Numbered from the stretch's first letter, positions 8,032 through 17,437 are shown. The stretch is DNA of 64,000 nucleotides from Nocardia bovistercoris (GCF_015674855.1 NZ_JADMLG010000001.1:611995-675994), one strand, 5' to 3'. Numbers and translations are program-made. Notes: a model not told the origin generated them from the letters alone.

Positions 8032-10224
8032 TCAGGAGGTCCAGTGCAGGCGGGCGGTGGCGGCGAAACCGGGGGCGATGGTGAGTGCGCCGTTGGCCTC
8101 GCGTCTGCACGAGGCGACCGCGATGTGGCAGGGGGTAGGGAGGTCGGTAGGGATCTTCGCGCCGCCGTCTATCTCGTAGCGCATGTTGGTGACCTTCCAG
8201 GACCGGGCGGCCGGGTCGTCGGGGCGCACCGGGGGCGCGTCGGCGCGGGCCACCACGTAGACCTCGGTGACACCGGGGGGCCAGGTGAACACCAGCAGGC
8301 CGCCTTGCCCGGCGAGGGCGCCGACGGTGGGGATGCCGCCTGGATTCGGTTCGTCGGGTAGTGCGGAAACCGTCGCGGTGGCGGGCTGTCCCGAGGTGGA
8401 TGCCGCGCTGCTCGAACCCTGCCTCGGGCCGGGTGCGGCGAGCGGTCTCGAAGGCGCGTCCGAGCGTGCCTCCTCGGATGAGCGTCCGGCGGATGTGGCA
8501 ACCACCGCGTAGACCGGGATCTCGTGCGGGGGCGCGCCGCCGTCTTCCAACTCGGTGGTCCTGGTGCGGCCGACAACTCGCCAGTTGCCCTCCGCGTGCC
8601 TTCGGGTGACCTTGTACGCCACGTCCTCGGTGGTCGACGGCGACCAGGTGACCAGCACCGAGCCGTTGCCCATCCGACTCGCCTCGACCCGACCCGGCGC
8701 CTCCACCGGCGTGGCCGCCAGCGCCGCCGAAGCGCCCTCGTGATCGGCGCACACGCCCTGTGCCGCCAGCAGACCGCGCACGCGATCGGCGGCGGGGCCC
8801 GAACTCGCCGCGGCGACGAGTCGATCGGCTTCCGCTACCGCACGCGTGGCCTCGGCGGTCAGCTCGTCCAAGCTTTCGCGCTGCGCGGTCGGCGGCGGCA
8901 CGTCGGCGGCCGTGCGGCGCAGGTATTCGAGGTGTTCGAGCGCCTCGACGTAGCGTCGGGCCGCACGAGCCGAGGCCACATTGCGCCAGCGCACGGCCGC
9001 CTCGGCGAGGATCCGCTCCACCTCGTCGGCGACGGATCGAATGGAGGTGGCACCCGCGCCGTTGTCGAGCTGGCGCGCACGGGCGACCTGCTTGGCCGCC
9101 TCCTGAGGGCGACCGCCGCGCAGCGCCGCGCGCGCCGCCTTGAGCGGCTCCTCCCACTGCCGTTGCGGTGCGGTGGCGCGACCGCCGACTGCCGGGGCGG
9201 GACGGGGAGTCCGCGGTACCACGGGGTGAGCGGGTGCGGCGGAACCGGTTTCGATCCGCGCGCCCAACCCCGTCGCGAGATCGGTGAGCACACGCACCGC
9301 CTCGGCATGGTCGAGACCGAGTTCGACGGCCTCGTCCACCAGATACCGGTAGTCCTCGCCGACCAACTGGTCCTCGACCAACACCGCGGCACGCACCTTC
9401 GGCCGCAATTCGGCGGTGACGTCCTCGATCACCGCGCGGACGTACTCGTCCACCTCGGGACCGCCGCCGGTGAGCAGATCGTTGACGTGGACCAGCAACT
9501 CGTCGAGGACGACGCGAACCCGCCCCGGCGGCAATTCCCGCGCCCGCGCGCGCAACGCGTCGGCGCGCAACCGGATCTCCTCGGTGTGCCCGGCGCTGGA
9601 CGGATCGAGTCCGAGCAGGGCGAACAAGGTGGGTGCGGACGGGCCGCCGTCCAGCAGCCGTTCCCATTCGGCGAGGAGTTGGCGGATCTGCTTGCGGCGC
9701 TGCTCGGTCAGGGTCGGCGCGGGCGCGGATGGCGGCGCGTCTTCCGCGAGGATCCGGTGCCTGCGCAATCGCGCGGCGACCTCGGCGGCGCCGAGTCCGC
9801 CCATAGCGCCGATCTCCTCGAGACCGGCCACCTTGCTCGCGGGCACGCCGCCGTGGCGCTGCACCAGACGTGCGATCGCGGTGTCGAGCATCTCGTAGCG
9901 TTCGGCGTCGCGCTCCTCGCGCATCTGCCGCACCCGCATGGCCTCGGCGCGGCGCGAACTCGCCCGCAGCAACAGTTCGCTGCGGCGGTCGTGCTCGTCG
10001 ACCAGCAACCCGACGAGCACCCGGTACTTCGGATGGTCGCGCTGGCGCTGCCAGAAACCCCAGACCTCCGCCACACGCTCGGTAACCTGTGCGTCGGTGA
10101 GGGTTTCGGCCTCCTCCACCGGAATGTCGTAGAGCTCGAACGAATCCGATCGCTCGACGCCGCCGCGCCGTTCGACGGCGGCGAGCACCCGTTTGCGATA
10201 GTCGTTCGGATCGAAGGCTTCCAT
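8032..10224 (-). CDS. Large helical/FN3 protein paired with Hsp70
   Basis: 730 residues, eight bases downstream of the Hsp70-like gene. Residues 1-160 are charged helices. At 196-250 there is a helical hairpin starting TLFALLGLDPSS that recalls a degenerate J-domain but has no HPD. Helical repeats follow (about 285-325 and 360-500). A fibronectin type III-like domain spans about 505-598 (VLVTWSPS...YKVTRR...YAVVATSAGRSS), and a second beta domain about 636-730 (LLVFTWPPG). There is no signal peptide. I infer a cytosolic co-chaperone or substrate adaptor for the neighbouring Hsp70; I cannot name a family with certainty. Confidence 0.8.
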   Translation of the reverse strand: MEAFDPNDYRKRVLAAVERRGGVERSDSFELYDIPVEEAETLTDAQVTERVAEVWGFWQRQRDHPKYRVLVGLLVDEHDRRSELLLRASSRRAEAMRVRQMREERDAERYEMLDTAIARLVQRHGGVPASKVAGLEEIGAMGGLGAAEVAARLRRHRILAEDAPPSAPAPTLTEQRRKQIRQLLAEWERLLDGGPSAPTLFALLGLDPSSAGHTEEIRLRADALRARARELPPGRVRVVLDELLVHVNDLLTGGGPEVDEYVRAVIEDVTAELRPKVRAAVLVEDQLVGEDYRYLVDEAVELGLDHAEAVRVLTDLATGLGARIETGSAAPAHPVVPRTPRPAPAVGGRATAPQRQWEEPLKAARAALRGGRPQEAAKQVARARQLDNGAGATSIRSVADEVERILAEAAVRWRNVASARAARRYVEALEHLEYLRRTAADVPPPTAQRESLDELTAEATRAVAEADRLVAAASSGPAADRVRGLLAAQGVCADHEGASAALAATPVEAPGRVEASRMGNGSVLVTWSPSTTEDVAYKVTRRHAEGNWRVVGRTRTTELEDGGAPPHEIPVYAVVATSAGRSSEEARSDAPSRPLAAPGPRQGSSSAASTSGQPATATVSALPDEPNPGGIPTVGALAGQGGLLVFTWPPGVTEVYVVARADAPPVRPDDPAARSWKVTNMRYEIDGGAKIPTDLPTPCHIAVASCRREANGALTIAPGFAATARLHWTS

Positions 10225-10232
10225 GCCCGCCG

Positions 10233-11915
10233 CTAACCGGCGCGGCGGCGGGAGCGCTGCACCTGGTCGAGTTCGCGCGCCACGTCGGCCTGGGACAGCG
10301 TTGCGCCGGTCTGGGCCGACAAGGTCAACGGCATATCGGCGTCGACATGGTGCGCGGTGACGTGCAGGACGCCGTCGAAGCCCATCTCGAAGGTGACCCT
10401 GACCTCGCTGCCCGCGGGATAGCCCGGCGGAATGCCACGAATCCTGCCCTCCACCAACACCTTCGTGTCCTCGGGGCGCACCGAGGCGGCCTGCCCCTGC
10501 TGCTCGACGATGGTGAGCTCGATCTGATCCTGATCCTCGCGCACCGTGCCGAAGGACCGACGCACCCGCACCGGGAGCGTCTGGTTGCGATGGACCAGCC
10601 ACGCGGCCGCGAGGCCGTAGTGATTGTCGAGCGCCAGCACGCCGAAACCGCGCGAGACCACGGTGTCGACCTGGATCTCCAGCATGCGCCGCACCAGCGC
10701 GACCGGCTGGCCGAAGGACGCGGCGACCCTCGCCACCGACTGCTCCAGATCGGCGGGCGCGGCCTCGCGCAACGCGGAACCGTCGCGCAACCTGCCCCGC
10801 GTCACCAGATCCGCGAGGATCAGCCGCTCCATCTCGAGTTTCTCGCCGTAGAGCGCCGCGCCGCGCGCCACCGACAGGTCGGGATCGCGCAGTTCGCCGC
10901 GCAACCCCAGTTCCTTGTTCAGTTCGCGCTCCACCATCGGCATTCGCGACGAGCCGCCCACCAGCAGCAACCGGTCCACCGAGGCGACGCCGCGCTTACC
11001 GGCCGCGGTCAGGCAATCGCGGGTGAGCTCGATGGTGCGGCGCATCAGCGAGGCCGTCAACGACTCCACCTCGGCGCGGGTCAGCGACACCACGGCGCGC
11101 GCGCCGTCGTGTGCGACGACCACATCGGTGCGATCGACCTCGGACAGTTCACGTTTGGCCTGTTCGGCGGCCAGCACCAGCATCTGCGAACCCGCCGAAT
11201 CGTCGAGCGGATCCTCGGCGTCCGGATTCGCCGCGCAGAACTGCTGCGACAGGTACAGCGCGATGCGCTCGTCCCAGTCGGCGCCGCCGAGTTGGTGATC
11301 GCCCTCCACCGCGAGCACCGAGATGCGGCGATCGGCGAGTTCGATGACCGTCGCGTCGAAGGTGCCGCCGCCGAGGTCGTAGACAAGGACCGTCTCGCGC
11401 TCGCCCGGCTTGCCGACATCGACCGTGCCGTCGAGGCGGCCGAAACCGTAGGACAGCGCCGCGGCGATCGGCTCCGACAGCACACCCGCCACGTCGAAGC
11501 CCGCGTAGGCGCCGGACTGGATGGTGGCGCGCCGCTCCTCGTCACCGAAGTAGGCGGGCACCGTGATCACCGCGCGCCGCACCGGCTCGCCACCGCCGAA
11601 TTCCACGTCGGCGGCCAGGCTCTTGAGGATCAGCGCCGACACCGCGGGCGCCGACCAGCTCTCGCCGTGCGCGGTGAAACGCCAATCCGCCTCGCCCATG
11701 CGCCGCTTGACCAGCGCGCAGACATGCTCGGGATCCAACCGCGACTGCCTGCGCGCACCCTCGCCGACCAGATGGTCGAACGCGGAAGCGAACAGCACCA
11801 CCGACGGAACCGTCGGCTCGCCGTTGATCCCGACCATTACCTCAGGACGACCATCGGCGTCGATCCGCGCGATGGCCGAGTTCGTTGTGCCCAGGTCGAT
11901 GCCGTAGACCCCCAT
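10233..11915 (-). CDS. Lid-less Hsp70-family protein (not canonical DnaK)
   Basis: 560 residues. The nucleotide-binding domain is intact: GIDLGTTNSA (5-14), PAYFGDEERRAT, EPIAAALSYGFG, VYDLGGGTFDATV and LVGGSSRMP. It then departs from DnaK. About 60 helical residues are inserted where the short interdomain linker belongs, and the usual VLLLDVTP linker is replaced by VVSRGFGVLALDN. A substrate-binding beta domain follows (PVRVRRSFGTVREDQ, PAGSEVRVTFEMGFDGVLHV), and the protein stops after about 35 helical residues, so most of the lid is missing. ATG at 11915 directly begins the fold. The next gene follows after 8 bp, and a GrpE-like gene lies 1.4 kb away on the other strand. Confidence 0.92.
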   Translation of the reverse strand: MGVYGIDLGTTNSAIARIDADGRPEVMVGINGEPTVPSVVLFASAFDHLVGEGARRQSRLDPEHVCALVKRRMGEADWRFTAHGESWSAPAVSALILKSLAADVEFGGGEPVRRAVITVPAYFGDEERRATIQSGAYAGFDVAGVLSEPIAAALSYGFGRLDGTVDVGKPGERETVLVYDLGGGTFDATVIELADRRISVLAVEGDHQLGGADWDERIALYLSQQFCAANPDAEDPLDDSAGSQMLVLAAEQAKRELSEVDRTDVVVAHDGARAVVSLTRAEVESLTASLMRRTIELTRDCLTAAGKRGVASVDRLLLVGGSSRMPMVERELNKELGLRGELRDPDLSVARGAALYGEKLEMERLILADLVTRGRLRDGSALREAAPADLEQSVARVAASFGQPVALVRRMLEIQVDTVVSRGFGVLALDNHYGLAAAWLVHRNQTLPVRVRRSFGTVREDQDQIELTIVEQQGQAASVRPEDTKVLVEGRIRGIPPGYPAGSEVRVTFEMGFDGVLHVTAHHVDADMPLTLSAQTGATLSQADVARELDQVQRSRRRAG

Positions 11916-12211
11916 GGCGAGCGATCGTAGCAGCCACCGCCGACAGCGGCCCAGCCATCGACGATCGCAACCGCGACCACCGCATATCGATGGCGAAACC
12001 CATGGACTTCCGCCACGATTCAGCCTCCTGCGCGCCCTGCCCACGCGCCCCGGACCACGGGCATGAATTACTGTCGAACAACTCGCGATTCGACCTTCCA
12101 CAGATCGCAACGCCCCAACGACGCAGGCGGTCGAGGCGTCTCGCGGCCGAGCGATCGCGCGGCGCACCGACGCGGCCGCGCGCGCCGAGCACCTGAAAGG
12201 ACGCCACGACC

Positions 12212-13195
12212 ATGGACACCGAAGTCTCCGACCTACCCGCCGCGCACGGGACATCGGCGCGCTTCCGAACGGTGCGGAGCGTGGCTTCGGCCGCACTCGC
12301 TTGCGTGCTCATCGCCGCAGGCACGACACTCGCGAACGCCGCACCCGAGACCGCCCTGCCGTGGTGCGCGGGCGTCGGCGCCCCCGTGACGCTCGCGCAG
12401 GCGCCCGCCACCTTCGAGGCCATCGCCTTCGACCGGAACGGCCGTCTCGTGGTCAGCGACTGGGTCGGCGGCGGCATCGACGTCATGGACGCTCCCGGCG
12501 CACCGCTGCGCGGGATCGCGGGTCCCATCCCGCTCCCCGGCGGACTCGCTCCGGAACCGGGGGGAACGATGCTGGTCGGCGTCGGCGTCACCCCCGCCTC
12601 CCCGCTCGCACCGGGCGGCGGCGTCGCGGAGCTGCGCAGGCTCGACCTCGACACCGGCGCGACGACCACGGTCGCCACCGGCCTGTCCCAGGGCAACGGT
12701 GTGGTGCGCGCGAAGGACGGCACGGTCTTCGTCACCAACGACGGTTCGGACGCGTTGGACCGGGTCGACCCCGACGGTCGCGTCACCGCGGGCTGGTATC
12801 GCGGCTCCAACACCAACGGCGGCGCGATCTCGGCGGACGGCACGACCCTGTACGTCAACGTCACCTTCGGCGACACGCATGTGCTGGCGATCGACATCGC
12901 GACCGGCAACGCAACCACCTTCTTCCGCCCGCCCGCCGCGTTGAGCGGTGTCGCCCTGGACGACATCAAGATCGACGAGCGCTCCGGCTACCTGTTCGTG
13001 ACGGCCTGGCAGGGCGGGCAGGTGTGGCGCATCGCCCCCGACGGCAGCAGCGGCTGCGTGCTCCTCGACGGTCGACTCCTGCCCGCGGGCATCGCCGTCG
13101 GCAAGGAAGGCGCGGGTTTCGCCCCGACGAGCGTCTACGTCGGCACCCACAGCGGCTCGCTCATCGAGATCCCCGGCGCGGTCCCCGCGAGCTGA
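12212..13195 (+). CDS. Secreted SMP-30/gluconolactonase-like beta-propeller protein
   Basis: 327 residues. The N-terminus has an arginine, then a hydrophobic segment (about 24-43) ending in ANA-AP, a good signal-peptidase I site, so export is predicted. The mature part has repeated propeller blades: AFDRNGRLVVSDW, VRAKDGTVFVTNDG, SADGTTLYVNVTFG and IDERSGYLFVTAW, like SMP-30 or strictosidine-synthase-type lactonases. A possible AAAGGA ribosome site is about 11 bases before the ATG. It sits between the Hsp70 gene (divergent) and the GrpE-like gene (same strand, 85 bp on). Whether it belongs to the chaperone module is unclear. Confidence 0.75.
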   Translation: MDTEVSDLPAAHGTSARFRTVRSVASAALACVLIAAGTTLANAAPETALPWCAGVGAPVTLAQAPATFEAIAFDRNGRLVVSDWVGGGIDVMDAPGAPLRGIAGPIPLPGGLAPEPGGTMLVGVGVTPASPLAPGGGVAELRRLDLDTGATTTVATGLSQGNGVVRAKDGTVFVTNDGSDALDRVDPDGRVTAGWYRGSNTNGGAISADGTTLYVNVTFGDTHVLAIDIATGNATTFFRPPAALSGVALDDIKIDERSGYLFVTAWQGGQVWRIAPDGSSGCVLLDGRLLPAGIAVGKEGAGFAPTSVYVGTHSGSLIEIPGAVPAS

Positions 13196-13268
13196 GTACG
13201 CGAGTTGATCCGGCGCGTGAGAACGGGAAGTCTCGGACTCGGCGCAGGCCCGGAAAAGCGGCGCGAGC

Positions 13269-13274
13269 TATCGT
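13269..13274 (+). promoter_or_regulatory. Putative -10 box for leaderless GrpE-like gene
   Basis: TATCGT ends six bases before the ATG at 13281, with no Shine-Dalgarno sequence between, consistent with a leaderless transcript. Confidence 0.4.
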
Positions 13275-13280
13275 GCGACC

Positions 13281-13871
13281 ATGACCGAACCAGTCACCCC
13301 CGTGACGCAGGTGGACGCCGACACCGCGGGCCCGGCCGAGTACGCCCCGGTTTCGGACACCGTCGACTCGGCCGAATACGGCGACGCCACAAGCGATCCC
13401 GACGGCTCCGTCACGAATCTTGCCGCCGGGCAGCGCGATCTGGCCGAGCGCGTCGAGGACCTGACCCGTGTGCTCGCGCGCCAGGCCGCAAGCATCGAAC
13501 GGCTCGCCGACGACGCCAAGGCACGCGCCCAACGCGAACGCCAAGGCGCCGACCTCCCCCTGGTCACCGAACTCTTCGCGCTGTTGGGCGACACCACCGC
13601 CTGCGCGCGAACCGCCGAATCCGACCGCGAGCGAGAAGCTTTCGAAGCGATCACCACCCGTATCGAACGCCTACTGATCGGCCGCGGCGGCATCCTCGTA
13701 GACCCGCCGACCGACACCCCCTTCGACTCGCTGACCATGGAAGCCGCCGACGTCGTCGACACCGAAGACCCGGCATTCGACCGCACCGTCGCCTCGGTCA
13801 TCCAACCCGGCCTGAGCGTGCCCGGCCGCTCGATCCGCCCCGCTCGAGTAGTCGTCCGCCGCCACCGCTGA
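13281..13871 (+). CDS. GrpE-like nucleotide exchange factor
   Basis: 196 residues. An acidic disordered N-terminus (1-45) leads into a long coiled coil (about 46-90: LAERVEDLTRVLARQAASIE), a helical middle, and a C-terminal GrpE beta-domain. The last part has the family pattern FDSLTMEAADVV...TVASVIQPGLSVPGR.IRPARVVV (residues 148-192). GrpE accelerates ADP release from Hsp70. The coiled coil is short and the sequence diverged, so this is not the housekeeping GrpE of the dnaK operon. Its position near a variant Hsp70 suggests it serves that protein. Confidence 0.82.
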   Translation: MTEPVTPVTQVDADTAGPAEYAPVSDTVDSAEYGDATSDPDGSVTNLAAGQRDLAERVEDLTRVLARQAASIERLADDAKARAQRERQGADLPLVTELFALLGDTTACARTAESDREREAFEAITTRIERLLIGRGGILVDPPTDTPFDSLTMEAADVVDTEDPAFDRTVASVIQPGLSVPGRSIRPARVVVRRHR

Positions 13872-13964
13872 CCCGAACCATCCCGCCCCCCGCGACCCCG
13901 AAGCAGCGCAGCCTGAATAAACCGCAGCGCCCCCACTCACGAACTCCCCCTGGCGAACCCTGGA

Positions 13965-13979
13965 GGCACCGAAGGTGCC
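13965..13979. terminator. Small hairpin between convergent genes
   Basis: GGCACC-GAA-GGTGCC, a 6-bp stem between the ends of the GrpE-like and MATE genes. It is weak as a terminator and directly adjoins the dispersed repeat at 13981-14013. Confidence 0.35.
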
Positions 13980-13980
13980 G

Positions 13981-14013
13981 TTCGCGGCGACGAAGTCGAC
14001 GCCAATGAACACA
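13981..14013 (-). repeat. Dispersed repeat, copy 2
   Basis: Reverse-strand match to 2111-2143, with two mismatches in about 33 bp; the exact core is attggcgtcgacttcgtcgc followed by cgcg. It ends just before the MATE stop codon, so it is non-coding for the annotated genes. Confidence 0.7.
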
Positions 14014-14014
14014 A

Positions 14015-15391
14015 CTAGATCTCCGCCCCCACTCGCGCCCATTTCCCCGACAGAGTCCGCCACACCACCGCCCCCATCCGCAACAGCATGAACGCGACAA
14101 GGCCCGACCAAATGCCTGCTATCCCCCAGTCGAACACGAGGGACAGCCAGATGGCGGGAAGGAAACCGGCCAGGGCACAGGCGAGAGTGGCGGTGCGCAG
14201 GAAGGCGGCGTCACCAGCGCCGAGCAGCACGCCGTCGAGGGCGAACACGATGCCCGCGACCGGGATGATCGCGACGAAGAACCACCACGCGACATGCGTA
14301 CGGTCGAGAACCGAGACATCGTCGGTGAACAGCGTCGGAATCACGCTGTAGCCGAGGGCGAAACAGACCGCGAGCGCGACCGCGAACAGCTCCGACCACC
14401 CCGTGACCCGCCGCACCAGCCCGCGCGCACTCCGCACGTTCCCCGCGCCGAGTGCCGCTCCGACCAGGGTCTGCGCGGCGATCGCCAGCGAATCCAGCGC
14501 CAGCGTCAGGAAGTTCCACAGTTGCAGCACCAGTTGGTGCGCGGCCACCGACGCCGCGCCGAATCGCGCGGCCACCGCGGCCGCCGACACGAAACACGCC
14601 TGGAAGGCGAGGCTGCGCGCGATCAGGTCCCGGCCGAGGACGAGTTGCGCCCGGATCATCTGCCGATCCGGCCGCAGCGCGACCCGCTCCCGTATCAGGG
14701 CGGAACCGAACAGGATCGCCGTCACCGACTGCCCGACCACGTTCGCCACCGCAGAGCCTGCCAGTTCCATGCGTGGGGCGCCGAGCAGGCCGTGTACGAG
14801 GACCGGGCACAGCAGCCCCGACGCGACCAGCCCCGTCACCACGTAGGTCAGCGGCCGACGGGTCTGCTGGATGCCGCGCATCCACCCGTTACCCGCCATG
14901 GAAACGAGGATCAGCGGCACCCCGAACAGCGCGATCCGCATCCACCGCAGCGCCTCGGCCGCGATGTCGCCGCCGCCCGCGATCGCATCGGTGACCGCGA
15001 CCGCCGATACCTGCGCGACCGCGAAGATCAGCACTCCCACCGTGACCGCGATCCAGCTCGCCTGCACCCCTTCGGCCACCGCCCCGCGCGCGTCGCCCGC
15101 ACCGTGGCGTCGCGCCGAACGCGCGGTGGTCCCGTAGGAAAGGAAGGTCAGCTGCGAACTCACCTGCGCCAGAATCAACCCGCCGACAGCGAGCCCGGCG
15201 AGCGCCTGTGCCCCGAGCCGCCCGACCACCGCCATGTCGAACAGCAGATATATCGGTTCGGCGACCAGCACCCCCAGTGTCGGACCGGCGAGCCCGAGAA
15301 TCCGGCGCGGCCCCGCCGACGCCACCTCGCCGGGCTCGGCGGTAACCACCGCCCCGAGTTCCGCACTCGGACCACCGTTCTCACGCGTCAC
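14015..15391 (-). CDS. dinF: MATE-family multidrug/Na+ antiporter (DinF-like)
   Basis: 458 residues with about 12 hydrophobic segments in the two-times-six arrangement of MATE exporters (MAVVGRLGAQALAGLAVGG in TM1-2, then the mirrored GAASVAAHQLVLQLWNF in the second half). It corresponds in position to Rv2836c (dinF) beside the DHH phosphatase gene. GTG at 15391 is the chosen start; the first 25 residues are not conserved-looking, so a later start is possible. It is the last gene of the nusA-infB strand run, 233 bp after nrnA. Confidence 0.92.
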   Translation of the reverse strand: MTRENGGPSAELGAVVTAEPGEVASAGPRRILGLAGPTLGVLVAEPIYLLFDMAVVGRLGAQALAGLAVGGLILAQVSSQLTFLSYGTTARSARRHGAGDARGAVAEGVQASWIAVTVGVLIFAVAQVSAVAVTDAIAGGGDIAAEALRWMRIALFGVPLILVSMAGNGWMRGIQQTRRPLTYVVTGLVASGLLCPVLVHGLLGAPRMELAGSAVANVVGQSVTAILFGSALIRERVALRPDRQMIRAQLVLGRDLIARSLAFQACFVSAAAVAARFGAASVAAHQLVLQLWNFLTLALDSLAIAAQTLVGAALGAGNVRSARGLVRRVTGWSELFAVALAVCFALGYSVIPTLFTDDVSVLDRTHVAWWFFVAIIPVAGIVFALDGVLLGAGDAAFLRTATLACALAGFLPAIWLSLVFDWGIAGIWSGLVAFMLLRMGAVVWRTLSGKWARVGAEI

Positions 15392-15624
15392 CCGTCACCG
15401 CTCCCGCCGGACCATCGAACCGGTCGCACCTGCCCCATCGACAGCGCGGACAGTCCCACCGATCCGTGACCGACCACGATCCCGGTCCGCTCATCACCGG
15501 GCGATTCACGCACCCGCCTGCGTGCGGGGCGATGTCGATCGGCACCGGCCCGACCGATCGGCACCCGCGCATGAGCCAACCATTGCGATATACCCACCGC
15601 GACAAAGAATTCCACGTCGAGTAC

Positions 15625-16626
15625 TCAGCCGAGCGCGGTCAGCAGGGCGGCGATCACCTCGTCGGCCTCGCCGTGCGCGGTGTACCCGGCCGCGAAACGG
15701 TGCCCACCGCCACCGAGCGTCGTCGCGACGCCGGCGACGTCGACACCGTCGTCGGCCCCCGGCCCGCTGTCGCGCGAGCGCAGCGACACCGTCCACCGGT
15801 TCTCCACCACGCGCGACTGCTTGAACACAGCGGCGACGCCCGCCTCGGCGGTGGTGCGCACGATATCGATGACGCTCTCCACCTCCTCCGACCGCACATC
15901 CACCTGGTCCTCGCGGCGGACCACCGCGTAGGCCAGCCCGACGCCGCCGTGCACGGACGGTTCGAGTCGCGCGGTGCCGAGCACCCTCGACAGCATCGGC
16001 AGCCACCCGAACGGATGGGTGTCCATGAGCGTGCGCGCGATGCCCGCGCCGTCGATACCGGTGCCGAGTAGCCGTTCGGCGAGTTCGTGGGTGCCCGGAC
16101 GTACCCAGCGGAACGATCCCGTGTCGGTCACCAACCCCGCGTACAGGCAGTGCGCGATCTCGCGGTCGATCTGCTCGCCCCACGCGTCGAACAGTCTCGC
16201 CACCACGCTCGTTGTCGATTCCGCGGCCGCGTCGACCACGTTGATCATCCCGAATTCGGTGTTGGAGCGGTGGTGGTCGATGACGATGGTGGTCGCCGCG
16301 CCCGCCATCCGGTCGCGGAGCGCGCCGAGCCGCCCGGCGCTGCCGCAGTCCACGGCGACCAGGACGTCGACTTCGTGCGGGACCTGCTCGGGCGCCACCA
16401 CGTGCCGCAACCCGGGTAGCGAACGCATGGACACCGGCACCTGCGCGGGTTCGGCGAAGGACACGCATACGGGCACCCCGCGCCGATGCAGGACCAGCGC
16501 CAACGCCAGCCCGCTGCCGAGGGTGTCGGCGTCGGGCTGCACGTGGCAGACGACGGTCACCGACCGGGCGGACGTCAGAGCCCGGATCGCAGCGCCGAAA
16601 TCGATCGGTTCACCGTGTGATGTCAT
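15625..16626 (-). CDS. nrnA: DHH-family oligoribonuclease/pAp phosphatase (NrnA/CnpB)
   Basis: 333 residues. The DHH domain has CHVQPDADTLGSG (the first metal motif), VAVDCGS and VIDHHRSN. The DHHA1 domain ends with GGGGHRFAAGYT. In M. tuberculosis the equivalent Rv2837c hydrolyses nanoRNA, pAp and linear or cyclic dinucleotides. All catalytic Asp and His residues are present. It lies 41 bp after rbfA in the same operon, as in mycobacteria. Confidence 0.93.
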   Translation of the reverse strand: MTSHGEPIDFGAAIRALTSARSVTVVCHVQPDADTLGSGLALALVLHRRGVPVCVSFAEPAQVPVSMRSLPGLRHVVAPEQVPHEVDVLVAVDCGSAGRLGALRDRMAGAATTIVIDHHRSNTEFGMINVVDAAAESTTSVVARLFDAWGEQIDREIAHCLYAGLVTDTGSFRWVRPGTHELAERLLGTGIDGAGIARTLMDTHPFGWLPMLSRVLGTARLEPSVHGGVGLAYAVVRREDQVDVRSEEVESVIDIVRTTAEAGVAAVFKQSRVVENRWTVSLRSRDSGPGADDGVDVAGVATTLGGGGHRFAAGYTAHGEADEVIAALLTALG

Positions 16627-16667
16627 TCGCGCCGCAGTCTCTCGAGGTACTTCTGTCGCCGTTCGGC

Positions 16668-17114
16668 TCAGGACTCGTCGCCGTCGCGCTCGACCTTGTA
16701 CGGGTCGGCGTCACCGGCGTGGGTCGCCGTCGAGGCTACCTTGGCGACCGCGTCGTCGGCGGCCCTCGCCCGCGCTAGTAGTTCTTCCATCTCGCGCGCG
16801 GCGTCGGGCACCTTGTCCAGCACGAACGCCAGCGTCGGGGTGAACTTCACCCCGGTGCCCGCGCCCACCTTCGAACGAAGCACGCCTCTGGCCTTCTCGA
16901 GACCGGCGGCCGCGGCCGCGTAATCCGGTTCGGCGTCGAGGGTTTCGCCCATGACCGTGTAGTACACCGTCGCCTCGCGTAGATCACCGGTGACCTTCGC
17001 GTCGGTGACCGTCACGAAACGCAGCCGCGGATCCTTGATCTCGTATTCGATCGCGGTCGCCACGATCGAGGAAATCCGCTTGGCGAGTCGGCGTGCCCTG
17101 GCTTGATCCACCAT
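16668..17114 (-). CDS. rbfA: 30S ribosome-binding factor A
   Basis: Late-stage 30S maturation factor that binds near the 16S 5' helix. It is 148 residues with a KH-type II fold: [13 protein letters not shown] at the start, [30 protein letters not shown] in the middle, and VLRSKVGAG...[12 protein letters not shown] near 80-105. The acidic, alanine-rich tail (from about 112) is typical of actinobacteria. It follows the DUF503 gene by 32 bp. Confidence 0.96.
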   Translation of the reverse strand: MVDQARARRLAKRISSIVATAIEYEIKDPRLRFVTVTDAKVTGDLREATVYYTVMGETLDAEPDYAAAAAGLEKARGVLRSKVGAGTGVKFTPTLAFVLDKVPDAAREMEELLARARAADDAVAKVASTATHAGDADPYKVERDGDES

Positions 17115-17146
17115 GGCCGTTTCCTCCTCACATCACTATCGAACGT

Positions 17147-17437
17147 TCAGTCCTCGGGTCCGAAGATCCGGCGGCGCACTGCCAGCAACTGTAACTCCGG
17201 ACGGGCCGCGACGTGCCGCTCACATTTGTCGAGCACCTCGGTCAGATGGCTCATGCCGGGGCTGACCATGGCGATGCCGAGCAGTGAACGGCGATGCAGA
17301 TCGTGTTCCCCGCCCTCGGCCGCGCTCACCCCGAAGCGCTGCAATTCGGCCAGCACCGGCCGGATCACCGAACGCTTCTGTTTGAGCGAGTGCACATCGC
17401 CGAGCAGGATGTCGAACTCGAGTGCCCCCAGGTACAC
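17147..17437 (-). CDS. DUF503 family protein
   Basis: About 96 residues starting V-Y-L-G-A-L-E-F, with LLGDVHSLKQKRSVIRPVL, the family signature. The biochemical role is unknown; the gene is regularly placed between infB and rbfA. GTG at 17437 has GGAG eight to nine bases upstream. GTG at 17443 is an in-frame alternative, but only about three bases from that GGAG. There is 65 bp to infB on the same strand. Confidence 0.88.
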   Translation of the reverse strand: MYLGALEFDILLGDVHSLKQKRSVIRPVLAELQRFGVSAAEGGEHDLHRRSLLGIAMVSPGMSHLTEVLDKCERHVAARPELQLLAVRRRIFGPED

